A model generated the notes under the pieces. The model was not told the DNA's origin. It did not search any database and was given only the letters and a program-made list of their open reading frames with translations. This document shows, one piece after another, positions 27,105-35,833 of a stretch of DNA of 64,000 nt. Source of the stretch: Novimethylophilus sp036504375. Its GTDB lineage: Bacteria; Pseudomonadota; Gammaproteobacteria; Burkholderiales; Methylophilaceae. Every line of letters starts with the position of its first letter. Positions within the stretch are counted from its first letter, which is position 1. The position numbers and the translations under genes are program-made. The DNA is taken from contig NZ_DASXVH010000027.1 in assembly GCF_036504375.1 (NCBI RefSeq), forward strand, positions 1 through 64,000. Direction: 5' to 3'.

Positions 27105-28049
27105 TTGAACTCCGCACGCGCTCCCCAACACCTCGTCATTGCCACGCGCGAAAGCGCCCTTGCCCTGTGGCAGGCGCATTACATTCAGGCACGACTGCAG
27201 ACGCTGTATCCGGAAGCTCAGGTGGACATCCTGGGCATGACCACAACCGGCGACCAGATTCTGAACTCGCCGCTGGCGCGCATCGGCGGTAAAGGCTTGT
27301 TCGTCAAGGAACTGGAGCAGGCGCTGGCCGAAGGCCGTGCCGACCTGGCGGTACATTCGATGAAAGACGTGCCCATGAACCTCCCCGAGGGTTTCGAGCT
27401 GGCCGCGATCGGCGAGCGCGAAGACCCGCGCGACGCTTTCGTTTCCAACACTTACGCCGATCTGCAAGCCCTTCCCGTCGGCAGCATCGTCGGTACCTCC
27501 AGCCTGCGCCGCCAGAGCCAGCTGATGGCACGTTTTCCGCATCTCAAGATCGAATCCCTGCGCGGCAACCTGCAAACCCGTTTGCGCAAGCTGGACGAAG
27601 GCCAGTATGCCGCGATCATCCTCGCAGCGGCCGGGCTCAAGCGCCTAGGCCTGGCGCAGCGCATCGCCAGCCTGATCGAGCCGGACCACAGCGTTCCGGC
27701 AGTGGGCCAGGGCGCGCTGGGCATCGAGATTTGCACGGGCCGCGACGACCTCAAGACCTGGCTCGCCCCGTTGAACCACGCCGACACCGCCACTTGCGTC
27801 ATCGCGGAACGCGCGATGAGCCGCGCGCTGGCGGGCAGCTGCCAGGTACCGTTGGGCGCTTTCGCCCGCATCGAGCACGGCGTATTGAGTATGGTCGGTT
27901 TCGTCGCCAGCGTGGACGGTCGGCGCATGGTGCGCGCGGCCGTCCACGGCGCGCCCCAGGAGGCTGAAGCGTTGGGCCGCGCGCTGGCCCGGCAACTGGT
28001 GGCGCAAGGCGCCGATAAAATCCTCGCCGAGCTTGAGCACGATGCCTGA
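27105..28049 (+). CDS. hemC: hydroxymethylbilane synthase (porphobilinogen deaminase)
   Basis: HemC polymerises four porphobilinogens to hydroxymethylbilane. The 314-residue protein has the N-terminal motif VIATRESALALWQA and the cofactor-binding cysteine in AGSCQVPLGAF near residue 245. The only plausible start is TTG at 27105. A GGACGG at about 27091 is a modest ribosome binding site. An extended -10 (TGCTAAAAT, 27069-27077) lies just upstream but has no -35. The TTG start may lower expression. The gene is overlapped by hemD. Confidence 0.96.
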   Translation: MNSARAPQHLVIATRESALALWQAHYIQARLQTLYPEAQVDILGMTTTGDQILNSPLARIGGKGLFVKELEQALAEGRADLAVHSMKDVPMNLPEGFELAAIGEREDPRDAFVSNTYADLQALPVGSIVGTSSLRRQSQLMARFPHLKIESLRGNLQTRLRKLDEGQYAAIILAAAGLKRLGLAQRIASLIEPDHSVPAVGQGALGIEICTGRDDLKTWLAPLNHADTATCVIAERAMSRALAGSCQVPLGAFARIEHGVLSMVGFVASVDGRRMVRAAVHGAPQEAEALGRALARQLVAQGADKILAELEHDA

Positions 28050-28812
28050 TCTGCCGCTGGCCGGCTGCGGCATCGCCATTACCCGGCCTGTCGACCAGGC
28101 CCGTCCGCTGGCGGAACTGATCCGTTCCGCAGGCGGCATCCCCTTCCTGTTCCCGCTGCTGGAAATCGCTGCGGTGGATGATTACCGCGCTTTCGACGCC
28201 ATCATCGACCGGCTGGACGGCTTTGACTGGGCGTTCTTCATCAGCAGCAATGCGGTACAGCACGGCATGACGCGTTTGCTGGCCCGCCGCAGCTTCCCGG
28301 CAGCGCTGCGCTGTGCGGCGATCGGGCCGTCGACCGCCGCACAGCTGGCGAACTTCGGCGTGCATGGGGCGCTCTCGCCCAGCGACCGTTTCGACAGCGA
28401 AAGTCTGCTAAACTTGCCCGAAATGCATGCGGTAGCAGGCAAACGCTGCGTTATTTTTCGTGGCGTCGGCGGACGTGAACTGCTTGCGGAAACGTTGCGC
28501 GAGCGGGGCGCCGAAGTCGAGTTTGCCGAATGTTACCGCCGCGCCAATCCCAACCTGGATGCTGGAGAATTGCTCCGCCTATGGCAAAATGGCCGCTTGC
28601 AAGCCATCGTCGTAACCAGCAGCGAAGCCTTGCGCAACCTGCTGGCCCTGGCTGGCGAGGATGCAGGCTGGCTACAGGCCACCCCGATTTTCGTCAACCA
28701 TGCCCGCATCGCAGACAGCGCCCGGTCGCATGGTTTGCAGGCAATCGTGGCACAAGCTCCCGGCGATGCAGGAATGCTGGACGCGCTCACCCAATGGCGC
28801 AATGAAACGTAA
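28042..28812 (+). CDS. hemD: uroporphyrinogen-III synthase
   Basis: HemD cyclises hydroxymethylbilane to uroporphyrinogen III. The 256 residues have the low but typical family pattern: ITRPVDQARPLAELI at the start, FFISSNAVQHGM near residue 70, a central GVGGRELLAETLRERG and a late IVVTSSEALRNLL. I chose the ATG at 28042; a TTG three codons earlier would also work. It overlaps the end of hemC by 8 bp and is followed by hemX. Confidence 0.9.
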   Translation: MPDLPLAGCGIAITRPVDQARPLAELIRSAGGIPFLFPLLEIAAVDDYRAFDAIIDRLDGFDWAFFISSNAVQHGMTRLLARRSFPAALRCAAIGPSTAAQLANFGVHGALSPSDRFDSESLLNLPEMHAVAGKRCVIFRGVGGRELLAETLRERGAEVEFAECYRRANPNLDAGELLRLWQNGRLQAIVVTSSEALRNLLALAGEDAGWLQATPIFVNHARIADSARSHGLQAIVAQAPGDAGMLDALTQWRNET

Positions 28813-28816
28813 TCCA

Positions 28817-29866
28817 ATGAGCGAACCCGACACCGAACCAACCCCGCAAATCGCGACGCCAGCCGCGGCCCAGGAATCCGCTCCATTATTCCGGGCCGCG
28901 CTGATCCTGGCGCTGATCGCCCTGGTGCTGCTCGCTTGGCAATGGCTGGATTATCGCCAGCATTTTTCGGCACTCGAGCTTAGCCTGACCCAACGCTTGA
29001 GCGAATTCGATACCCGCAACCGCGAAAGCCAGCTGCTGGCAAAGAAAGCCGAAGAAACCAGCGCGCAATCCGCCGTACGTTTGGCGCTGCTGGAACAAAA
29101 GCTGGCGGAATCGCAAAGCCAGCAGGATGCATTGCAAACGTTGTACCAGGAGTTCGCCAACAACCGCGACGAACGCATCGTTGCCGAAGCGGAACAGCTG
29201 CTGGTGGTCGCCGGCGAGCAGCTGCAACTGGCCGGCAACATCAAGGCCGCGCTGATGGCGCTGCAAACGGCGGACATGCGGCTCGCACAACTCGACAAGC
29301 CGCAGGCGATCCAGCTGCGCAAGCTGATCGGCAAGGATGTCGAACGCCTGCAGGCCTTGCCGGCGATCGATACGGTCGGCTCCAGCCTGCGCCTGGAAGG
29401 CATGGCAGTGATGGTGGAAAAATTGCCCCTGACCAGTGAACACCACCCGCGCGCCCAGGCCGATACCCTTGCCCCGGACTACGAAAGCAATGCCTGGCGC
29501 CGGCTGGCCGGGGAAGTCTGGCACGATATTCGCCAACTGGTACGCATAGAACGCATCGACCGCCCCGAGCCGCCGCTCTTGACGCCGGAGCAAGCCTTCT
29601 TCCTGCGTGAAAATCTGCGGTTGAGGCTGTTGACTGCGCGCATCGCGCTGCTGCAGCGCGACGAATCCACCTTTCACGCCGACCTGCGTGCCGCCGAGGA
29701 CTGGCTTAAACGCCATTTCGACACCACCGACCCGCACGTGCAGAGCACCATCGCAGCCATTCGCCAGCTGGCCGGCAGCTCGATCAACATTCAGCTGCCC
29801 GATATCAGCGAAAGCATGAATGCCGCCAGCCGCTACAAACTTTCGCTGGAAAAGGGCGGCAAGTGA
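28817..29866 (+). CDS. hemX: HemX-like membrane protein (uroporphyrinogen-III C-methyltransferase-like)
   Basis: HemX is a membrane protein of unsettled function found between hemD and hemY; despite its common database name it has no methyltransferase motif. The 349 residues comprise a short cytoplasmic N-terminus, one membrane helix (about 24-42), a coiled coil (about 45-110) and a helical periplasmic domain. An in-frame ATG at 28802 would add five residues and overlap hemD; I preferred 28817. It overlaps hemY by GTGA. Its order in the hemCDXY operon is the main support. Confidence 0.87.
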   Translation: MSEPDTEPTPQIATPAAAQESAPLFRAALILALIALVLLAWQWLDYRQHFSALELSLTQRLSEFDTRNRESQLLAKKAEETSAQSAVRLALLEQKLAESQSQQDALQTLYQEFANNRDERIVAEAEQLLVVAGEQLQLAGNIKAALMALQTADMRLAQLDKPQAIQLRKLIGKDVERLQALPAIDTVGSSLRLEGMAVMVEKLPLTSEHHPRAQADTLAPDYESNAWRRLAGEVWHDIRQLVRIERIDRPEPPLLTPEQAFFLRENLRLRLLTARIALLQRDESTFHADLRAAEDWLKRHFDTTDPHVQSTIAAIRQLAGSSINIQLPDISESMNAASRYKLSLEKGGK

Positions 29867-31056
29867 AATTATTGATCTGGCTGTTGCTGGTAGCGGGAGC
29901 GGCTGTCGCGATACCGCTGGTGATCGGCCACGGCAACGGTTATGTGCTGCTGGTGCAGCCGCCTTACCGCATCGAACTCTCCACCAGCCTGTTCCTGCTG
30001 CTGGTCACGTTAAGCTTTTTCATCCTGCACGCGCTGCTGCGGCTCACCGCGTACACCCTGCGCCTGCCGGAAAAGGTGCGCCTGTTCAAGCGCGAAAAAC
30101 GCGACAGGGAAGCGGTGGCGGCCTTGCTCGAAAGCATGGCCGCAATGGCGGAAGGGCGCCACAGCAAAGCGGAAAAAACCGCCGCCCAGGCGCTCGAGCT
30201 TGGCGCCGATGGCCTGGTCGGCACGCTGATCGCCGCCCGTGCCGCGCACAAGCTTAAAAATTTCGAGCGCCGCGATTTCTATCTGGCCGAGGCCGAGCGC
30301 CTGGCACCCGACGCCGACGTCGCACGCCTGCTGTGCCAGGCCGAACTGCTGCTGGACCAGCGCCGCTTCAACGATGCATTGAATGCGATCAAACAGTTGG
30401 AAAAAAGCGATGCCAGGCATCTGCCCGCGCTGCAGCTGGAACTCAAGGCACGGCGCCAGCTCGGCGATTGGGATGGCGTACTGGCGCTGATTGCGCAACT
30501 GGAAAAACGCAATGGCATCGAGCCGATTATCGCTCAACAATGGAAGCTGCAAGCCCACCTGGAACTGCTGCGCCGCAAAGCCGACGATGCCGCCGCGCTG
30601 CACGCCTATTGGTCAAAGGTGCCTGAAGCCGACCAACTGGACCCGCATATTGCGCTGGCTGCCGCACAATATCTGGTAAAAGCCGGCGCTAGCGCCACCG
30701 CCGCGCAAATCGTCGAAATGAGCCTGACCAAGCAATGGGATACCGCATTGGCGGAATTCTACGGCCAGTGCGCAGGCAAAGACCCAGTCAAGCAACTGGA
30801 ACAGGCCGAATACTGGCTCACCCAGCATCACGGCGATGCCGGCCTGCTGCTTGCGCTAGGCAACCTCTGTCTCCGCGCGGAACTCTGGGGCAAAGCACAA
30901 AGCTATCTGGAAGCCAGCCTGAGCGTGCATGAAACCAGCGCTGCCCACCTGGCGCTGGCCCGCATCATGGAACAACTGGGCAGGGACGAGGACGCCAATC
31001 GGCATTACCGGTCGAGCCTGGAGCGCAAGATGGAAGAATGCGGCAAAACGACATGA
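29863..31056 (+). CDS. hemY: HemY-like TPR membrane protein
   Basis: Proteobacterial HemY is an inner-membrane TPR protein encoded in the haem operon; it is not the protoporphyrinogen oxidase that carries the same name in Bacillus. The 397 residues begin with two membrane helices (about 2-22 and 40-62). A long helical region of TPR units follows (about 85-395, for example the FNDALNAIKQLEKSD type). The start is GTG at 29863, overlapping hemX. It is the last gene of hemCDXY. Confidence 0.9.
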   Translation: MKLLIWLLLVAGAAVAIPLVIGHGNGYVLLVQPPYRIELSTSLFLLLVTLSFFILHALLRLTAYTLRLPEKVRLFKREKRDREAVAALLESMAAMAEGRHSKAEKTAAQALELGADGLVGTLIAARAAHKLKNFERRDFYLAEAERLAPDADVARLLCQAELLLDQRRFNDALNAIKQLEKSDARHLPALQLELKARRQLGDWDGVLALIAQLEKRNGIEPIIAQQWKLQAHLELLRRKADDAAALHAYWSKVPEADQLDPHIALAAAQYLVKAGASATAAQIVEMSLTKQWDTALAEFYGQCAGKDPVKQLEQAEYWLTQHHGDAGLLLALGNLCLRAELWGKAQSYLEASLSVHETSAAHLALARIMEQLGRDEDANRHYRSSLERKMEECGKTT

Positions 31057-31068
31057 ATATCGTTTTGC
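31043..31068 (+). repeat. inverted repeat across the hemY stop codon
   Basis: GCAAAACGA (31043-31051) and TCGTTTTGC (31060-31068) form a 9-bp stem around an 8-nt loop that contains the hemY stop codon. No T-run follows, so it is not a standard intrinsic terminator. It could stabilise the 3' end of the hem transcript. Confidence 0.35.
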
Positions 31069-31101
31069 AAGCCAGCCGATGGGCACCCAATAATCTAGAA
31101 C

Positions 31102-32118
31102 CTATTTCTTCGGCGCAAACGTAAACGCGTCGGAGAAGAACTCACCCTCCGGCAGGCCTTGTGCGGTAAAGTCTCGATGCGCCGCCTCCACCATCGCCGG
31201 AGCGCCGCAGCAGTAAACCTGGTAATCCTTCAACTCCAGGCCGTCAGCCAGCACCGCCTGGTGCACGAGTCCGGTACGGCCGGTCCAGGCATCGTCCGCT
31301 CCGGGTTGGGACAATACCGGGATAAAGCGGAAATTGTCATGCTCGGCCGCCCATTGCTCGGGCAGTTCCGGCATATACAGATCCTGCCGCGCCAGCGCCC
31401 CCCAGTACAGCACCATGTCGCGCCGGATGCGATGGTGGAACATGTGCTCGATGATGCCCTTGATGGGAGCGAAACCGGTGCCGCCGGCGACGAAAATGAT
31501 GGGCTTGTCGCTTTCTTCGCGCAGCGTGAACGTGCCCATCGGGCCTTCGAAGCGCAGGATGGCTTTCTCCGACATTTCCTTGAAGGCGTATTCGGTGAAC
31601 TTGCCGCCGGGAATCAACCGGGCGTGTAATTCCAGCATCTGGTCGTCGAACGGCGCATTGGCCAGCGAGAAAGCGCGGCGGCCGCCGTCCTTGAGCAGAA
31701 ACTCGATATATTGGCCGGGCAGGAACTGCAAACGCTCGTTGGCCGGCAGCTTGAGATGCATCGCGATCACGTCGGGCGCCAGCTGTACTTTTCGTTCCAC
31801 CCGGCACGGCAGTATCTTGGTCTGGATGCCGCCTTTCAGGCCCACTTCGCGGCACTCTATCGTCACGTCGGACAGCGGCCTGGCGCAACAGAACAAGGCT
31901 TTGCCGGCAGATTTTTCCGCGTCGGAAAGCACATGGGACTGGGCATCCCCATAATCGACCGCGCCTTCCAGCACCTGCCCTTTGCACGCCCCGCAACCGC
32001 CGTTGCGGCAGCCATAGGGCAAGGTATAACCCGCCTCCAGTGCGGCATTCAGGATAGTGTCGTCGGAAGGGGCGGAAAAAACATGCCCGCTGGGCTGGAT
32101 GGTGATCTGGAAGGACAT
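31102..32118 (-). CDS. 2Fe-2S/FAD NAD(P)H oxidoreductase (CDP-6-deoxyglucoseen reductase-like)
   Basis: The 338-residue electron-transfer flavoprotein has an N-terminal plant-type 2Fe-2S ferredoxin domain (Cys37, Cys42, Cys45 and Cys77 or Cys78). An FAD-binding barrel follows (RAFSLANAP near residue 155) and a C-terminal NAD-binding domain (IFVAGGTGFAPIKG). It resembles AscD/phenol hydroxylase reductase-type proteins commonly annotated as CDP-6-deoxy-delta-3,4-glucoseen reductase in betaproteobacteria. No dideoxysugar genes are nearby, so the substrate is open. An aromatic-ring or ubiquinone-pathway reductase role is possible. Confidence 0.85.
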   Translation of the reverse strand: MSFQITIQPSGHVFSAPSDDTILNAALEAGYTLPYGCRNGGCGACKGQVLEGAVDYGDAQSHVLSDAEKSAGKALFCCARPLSDVTIECREVGLKGGIQTKILPCRVERKVQLAPDVIAMHLKLPANERLQFLPGQYIEFLLKDGGRRAFSLANAPFDDQMLELHARLIPGGKFTEYAFKEMSEKAILRFEGPMGTFTLREESDKPIIFVAGGTGFAPIKGIIEHMFHHRIRRDMVLYWGALARQDLYMPELPEQWAAEHDNFRFIPVLSQPGADDAWTGRTGLVHQAVLADGLELKDYQVYCCGAPAMVEAAHRDFTAQGLPEGEFFSDAFTFAPKK

Positions 32119-32165
32119 GAAATTAAACCGGAATCGCGCGGAGCGCGTAGTTTATCACAGGGCTC

Positions 32166-32540
32166 TTATTCCTCGCGCCGCCATTGGCCTTCGATCGCGT
32201 CATCCGCTACGGGTGGGCGCGCCGCCGGCAACGGAATCAGCAACAGGACCACCGCGATCACATCGCTGATGACGCCGGGAAAAATCAGCAGCACGCCGGC
32301 GAGCAATTTGCGGGCTGTCGTCAGTAATGCCAACAGCGGATGATGCCCGCTCTGCACGATATGAAACAAGCGCCCGAACACCGCCAGCCGCTCTTCCTTG
32401 ATAATCAGCCAGCCGGCGGTCGCAGTGAACAGCAGGTAAGGCGCCAGCCACCAGCCGTAGACGCCGGCGAGGCGGGCCAGCAGATAAAGCTCGAAGAAAG
32501 GAAAAGCGAGTAAAATCGCCAATATCAACAGCAAGCGCAT
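32166..32540 (-). CDS. fxsA: FxsA family membrane protein
   Basis: FxsA is a small inner-membrane protein whose E. coli member relieves F-plasmid exclusion of phage T7. The 124-residue protein has three or four hydrophobic segments (about 2-22, 27-45, 70-110) including LLLIFPGVISDVIAVVLLLIP, the conserved FPGxxSD element. I chose the ATG at 32540 because the open frame upstream runs through cutA on the other strand. The start codon is within the GCATGC palindrome shared with an ATG of the divergent gene. Confidence 0.88.
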   Translation of the reverse strand: MRLLLILAILLAFPFFELYLLARLAGVYGWWLAPYLLFTATAGWLIIKEERLAVFGRLFHIVQSGHHPLLALLTTARKLLAGVLLIFPGVISDVIAVVLLLIPLPAARPPVADDAIEGQWRREE

Positions 32541-32553
32541 GCAAATATTCCCA

Positions 32554-32868
32554 ATGAGTGTGGTTCTTGTGATGACTAATCTGCCGAGCCGCGAAACAGC
32601 GCTGCAACTGGCAGAAACCCTGATCGGCAATCGGGCCGGCGCCTGCGTGAATGTGCTGGCTCCGTGCCTGTCAATCTATCACTGGCAGGGCAAAACGCAA
32701 AGTGCCGAGGAAATACCGGTGCTGATCAAAACCACGGCAGAGCGCTATGCCGAGGTCGAACGCCTCATCCGCGAGCGCCACCCCTACGAACTTCCTGAAA
32801 TCATTTGTGTCCCAGTAAACGCCGGCCTGCCGGCTTACTTGCAATGGATAGACGACGAAACCCAATGA
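32554..32868 (+). CDS. cutA: CutA-like divalent cation tolerance protein
   Basis: CutA1 is a small, very stable trimeric protein with ferredoxin-like folds, loosely tied to copper tolerance. From the ATG at 32554 it is 104 residues: VVLVMTNLPSRETALQLAE, the ACVNVLAPCLSIYHWQGK core and PYELPEIICVPV are the family pattern. An ATG at 32539 would add five residues and overlap the start of fxsA. The stop overlaps the dsbD start (ATGA), so cutA-dsbD are coupled. This association is frequent in proteobacteria. Confidence 0.92.
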   Translation: MSVVLVMTNLPSRETALQLAETLIGNRAGACVNVLAPCLSIYHWQGKTQSAEEIPVLIKTTAERYAEVERLIRERHPYELPEIICVPVNAGLPAYLQWIDDETQ

Positions 32869-34727
32869 CCTTCCGACTTATTCTCCTCCTTGGCTGTTTG
32901 TTAGCATCCGCAGCCCATGCCGGCCTGCTGCCCGACCGTGCTTCCGGCCCGCAATCGCAACAAGCGTCATCGCTGCTGGATAAACTAGCTGGGGGCAGCG
33001 ATGCATTTCTCAAGCCCGAACAGGCTTTCAAGCTTTCGATACAAACCCGGGATGCCCAAACCCTGCTCGCCGATTTCGAGGTGGCGCCCGGCTACTATCT
33101 CTACCGCCAGCGCATGTCGTTCAAGCTGAAAGAAGGCTCGCCCGGCAGCATCGGCACGGTCGACCTTCCCCCGGGAGATATGAAGCGCGACCCCAACTTC
33201 GGCAACATGGAGGTTTATCATCGCCCCTTCCAGGCCGTAGTGCATTTGCAGCATGGCGGCGCGCCGCCGGGAACCATTTCCCTGCTTGCCAGCTTCCAGG
33301 GCTGCAGCGAAAAAGGGCTGTGCTATGCGCCCATCCGCAAGACTTTCGACATCGATCTGGCCAACGTCCAGGCCACGCCCGCGCCGCCTTCGCCCGGCGA
33401 GTCGGATCAGATCCGGCAGCTGCTCGGGGGCGGCAAACTGTGGCTGGTCGCTGCCGGATTCTTCGGCTTCGGCCTGCTGCTGTCGTTCACGCCCTGCGTT
33501 TTTCCGATGATCCCCATCCTGTCCGGCATTATCGTCGGCCAGGGCCGGCATCCCAGCCGCGCGCATGCTTTCAACCTGTCGCTCGCCTATACGCTGGGCA
33601 TGGCCGTGGCATACGCCTTGGCCGGCATTGTCGCGGGGCTGTCCGGCCACCTCGTCAGCAATGCCCTGCAGAACCCCTGGGCGCTGAGTGCGGGCGCATT
33701 GATATTCGTGGCGCTGGCACTGTCGATGTTCGGCCTGTACGAGCTCAAGCTGCCCAGCGGGCTGGAATCGCGCGTGGCCGAAGCGACCAACCGCATCAAG
33801 GGCGGGCGCTTCCTCGGCGTGTTCGCCATGGGCGCGCTGTCGGCGCTGATCGTCAGCCCCTGCGTCGCCGCCCCGCTGGCAGGCGCATTGCTTTATATCG
33901 GCCAGACGCATGACGTGCTATTGGGCGGCGTGGCTTTGTTCACGATGGCGCTGGGCATGGGCGTGCCGCTCTTGGTGGTGGGCCTGTCCGCCGGCGCGCT
34001 GCTGCCTAAAGCCGGCGCATGGATGAATACGGTAAGCAATTTCTTCGGCGTGCTGATGTTGGGCATGGCGATCTGGATTATTGCGCCGGTCATCCCGGTC
34101 GCGCTGACTATGGGTCTGTGGGCAGCATTGCTGATCGTCTCGGCAATCTTCCTGCGGGCGCTGGACGGTTTGCCACCGCATGCAGGCAAGGCGATGCGCC
34201 TGGGCAAGGGGCTGGGCGTTATCGCGCTGGTGGCTGGCGTCGCACTGCTGACAGGCGCTTTTTCCGGCAGCCGCGATCCGCTCAAACCTTTGGCCGGGAT
34301 CTTCGCCGGCGCCGGCAACAACACTGAAAACACACTGCCGTTCAAGCGCGTGAAGAATCTGGCTGAGCTCGACTCGATGGTGCAATCGGCCAAAGGCCGC
34401 TACGTCATGCTGGATTTCTATGCCGACTGGTGCGTATCCTGCAAGGAGTACGAGCGTTATACATTCGCCGATCCGCGCGTACGCAAGCTGCTGGAAAAAT
34501 CCCTGCTGCTGCAGGCCGATGTCACTGCGAACACGACTGAAGACGCGGCATTGATGGCGCGTTTCAACCTGTTCGGCCCCCCCGGCATCGTATTTTTCGA
34601 CCCCGCCGGCCAGGAAATCGGAGCGCTGAAAGTAGTTGGTTATCAGGATGCCGAGCATTTCTTGGTCACGCTTAACGACTTGTTTGCCAGCAAAAACGGC
34701 AATTGCCCCAAAGCGCTGGAATGTTGA
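32865..34727 (+). CDS. dsbD: thiol:disulfide interchange protein DsbD
   Basis: DsbD passes electrons from cytoplasmic thioredoxin across the membrane to periplasmic DsbC/CcmG. From ATG 32865 the protein has 620 residues. It has a signal peptide (1-20), an N-terminal immunoglobulin-like domain with the GCSEKGLCYAP cysteine pair near 146-152, and eight or so membrane helices with the Cys residues in TPCVFPM (near 209) and SPCVAAP (near 330). A C-terminal thioredoxin domain has CVSC near 522. All three redox pairs are intact. It is translationally coupled to cutA. Confidence 0.96.
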   Translation: MTFRLILLLGCLLASAAHAGLLPDRASGPQSQQASSLLDKLAGGSDAFLKPEQAFKLSIQTRDAQTLLADFEVAPGYYLYRQRMSFKLKEGSPGSIGTVDLPPGDMKRDPNFGNMEVYHRPFQAVVHLQHGGAPPGTISLLASFQGCSEKGLCYAPIRKTFDIDLANVQATPAPPSPGESDQIRQLLGGGKLWLVAAGFFGFGLLLSFTPCVFPMIPILSGIIVGQGRHPSRAHAFNLSLAYTLGMAVAYALAGIVAGLSGHLVSNALQNPWALSAGALIFVALALSMFGLYELKLPSGLESRVAEATNRIKGGRFLGVFAMGALSALIVSPCVAAPLAGALLYIGQTHDVLLGGVALFTMALGMGVPLLVVGLSAGALLPKAGAWMNTVSNFFGVLMLGMAIWIIAPVIPVALTMGLWAALLIVSAIFLRALDGLPPHAGKAMRLGKGLGVIALVAGVALLTGAFSGSRDPLKPLAGIFAGAGNNTENTLPFKRVKNLAELDSMVQSAKGRYVMLDFYADWCVSCKEYERYTFADPRVRKLLEKSLLLQADVTANTTEDAALMARFNLFGPPGIVFFDPAGQEIGALKVVGYQDAEHFLVTLNDLFASKNGNCPKALEC

Positions 34728-34853
34728 CTCCTGGTGGTTGGCAAAGATCGTTGCAACATCAGTAACTTCCGCCATTTTCGGCAATTTTGCTGGACAATAA
34801 GCCGGCATTTGCGGCAAACTTGCACCCTCACTGGGTTTCTGAAAATCCTGGAA

Positions 34854-35321
34854 ATGACGACAAAACCCGCGACAAATTATGTCAATCGCATACTCGTTTT
34901 GCATGGCCCCAACCTGAATCTGCTAGGCGTCAGGGAGCCTGAGCATTACGGGTGCGACACACTGGAAGCGATCAACCAACGGCTCGTCGCCAAGGCGCAG
35001 GCTTCGGGCATCGCCGTCGAAAGTTATCAGAGCAACGCCGAAAGCGATCTGGTGGCCAAGCTGCACGGCCTGTTTCAGCATTCCGTCGATTTCATCATTA
35101 TCAATCCTGCCGCTTTCACCCACACCTCCGTTGCGCTGCGCGACGCCTTGGCGGCAGTGAAAACCCCGTTTATCGAGGTGCATCTGTCCAATGTCCATGC
35201 GCGCGAAGCCTTCCGCCATCACTCCTATTTCTCCGACCTCGCCATCGGCGTCGTCAGCGGGCTGGGGGCGGCCGGCTACGAATATGCGCTGGACTTTGCC
35301 ATCAACCACATTCGCCATTAA
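34854..35321 (+). CDS. aroQ: type II 3-dehydroquinate dehydratase
   Basis: AroQ dehydrates 3-dehydroquinate in the shikimate pathway. I chose the ATG at 34854 (155 residues), because the frame open further upstream is unconserved. Diagnostic segments are LHGPNLNLLGVREPEHYG with the catalytic tyrosine, INPAAFTHTSVALRDAL, and EVHLSNVHAREAFRHHS with the catalytic histidine. It precedes accB-accC by 33 bp, the order aroQ-accB-accC that is very common in proteobacteria. Confidence 0.97.
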   Translation: MTTKPATNYVNRILVLHGPNLNLLGVREPEHYGCDTLEAINQRLVAKAQASGIAVESYQSNAESDLVAKLHGLFQHSVDFIIINPAAFTHTSVALRDALAAVKTPFIEVHLSNVHAREAFRHHSYFSDLAIGVVSGLGAAGYEYALDFAINHIRH

Positions 35322-35354
35322 CCGTATCAAGGGTCAACTAGGATAACTATCGCT

Positions 35355-35816
35355 ATGGATCTGAGAAAACTGAAGAAACTGATCGATCTGGTAGAGGAGT
35401 CCGGCATCGCCGAGCTGGAGCTCACCGAGGGGGAAGAAAAAGTCCGTATCAGCCGCCAGCCGACAGGCCAGGCAATGCAGTACCCGGCCTACATGCCGCA
35501 CATGATGCAGTATGCGCCGCAGCCTGCCGCTGCGGCGCCGGTAGCGTCCGCAGCCGTCGAAGCCGCACCGCCGGCCATCGAGGGCCACGTGGTGAAATCG
35601 CCCATGGTGGGCACTTTCTACCGCGCTCCTTCGCCGGACGCCAAAGCCTTCGTCGAGGTCGGCTCACCGGTTTCGGCGGGCGAGACGCTGTGCATCATCG
35701 AAGCGATGAAACTGCTCAACGAAATCGAAGCCGACCATAGCGGCGTCATCAAGGCCATCCTGGTCGAAAACGGCCAGCCGGTAGAATACGGCGAACCGTT
35801 GTTCATTATCGGCTGA
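35355..35816 (+). CDS. accB: biotin carboxyl carrier protein of acetyl-CoA carboxylase
   Basis: AccB carries biotin between carboxylase and carboxyltransferase in the first step of fatty acid synthesis. The 153-residue protein has an N-terminal MDLRKLKKLIDLVEESGIAE helix region, a Pro/Ala-rich linker (about 45-80) and a C-terminal biotinyl domain. The biotinylated lysine is Lys119 in EAMKL. The thumb loop SPMVGTFYRAPSPDA is present. It lies 17 bp upstream of accC in one operon. Confidence 0.98.
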   Translation: MDLRKLKKLIDLVEESGIAELELTEGEEKVRISRQPTGQAMQYPAYMPHMMQYAPQPAAAAPVASAAVEAAPPAIEGHVVKSPMVGTFYRAPSPDAKAFVEVGSPVSAGETLCIIEAMKLLNEIEADHSGVIKAILVENGQPVEYGEPLFIIG

Positions 35817-35833
35817 TCCGGGGGTATTCCCTA

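Noticed and set aside
31043..31068. Intrinsic terminator at the end of hemY
   Set aside because: The stem is AT-rich in the arms and is not followed by a U-run, so it is listed only as an inverted repeat.
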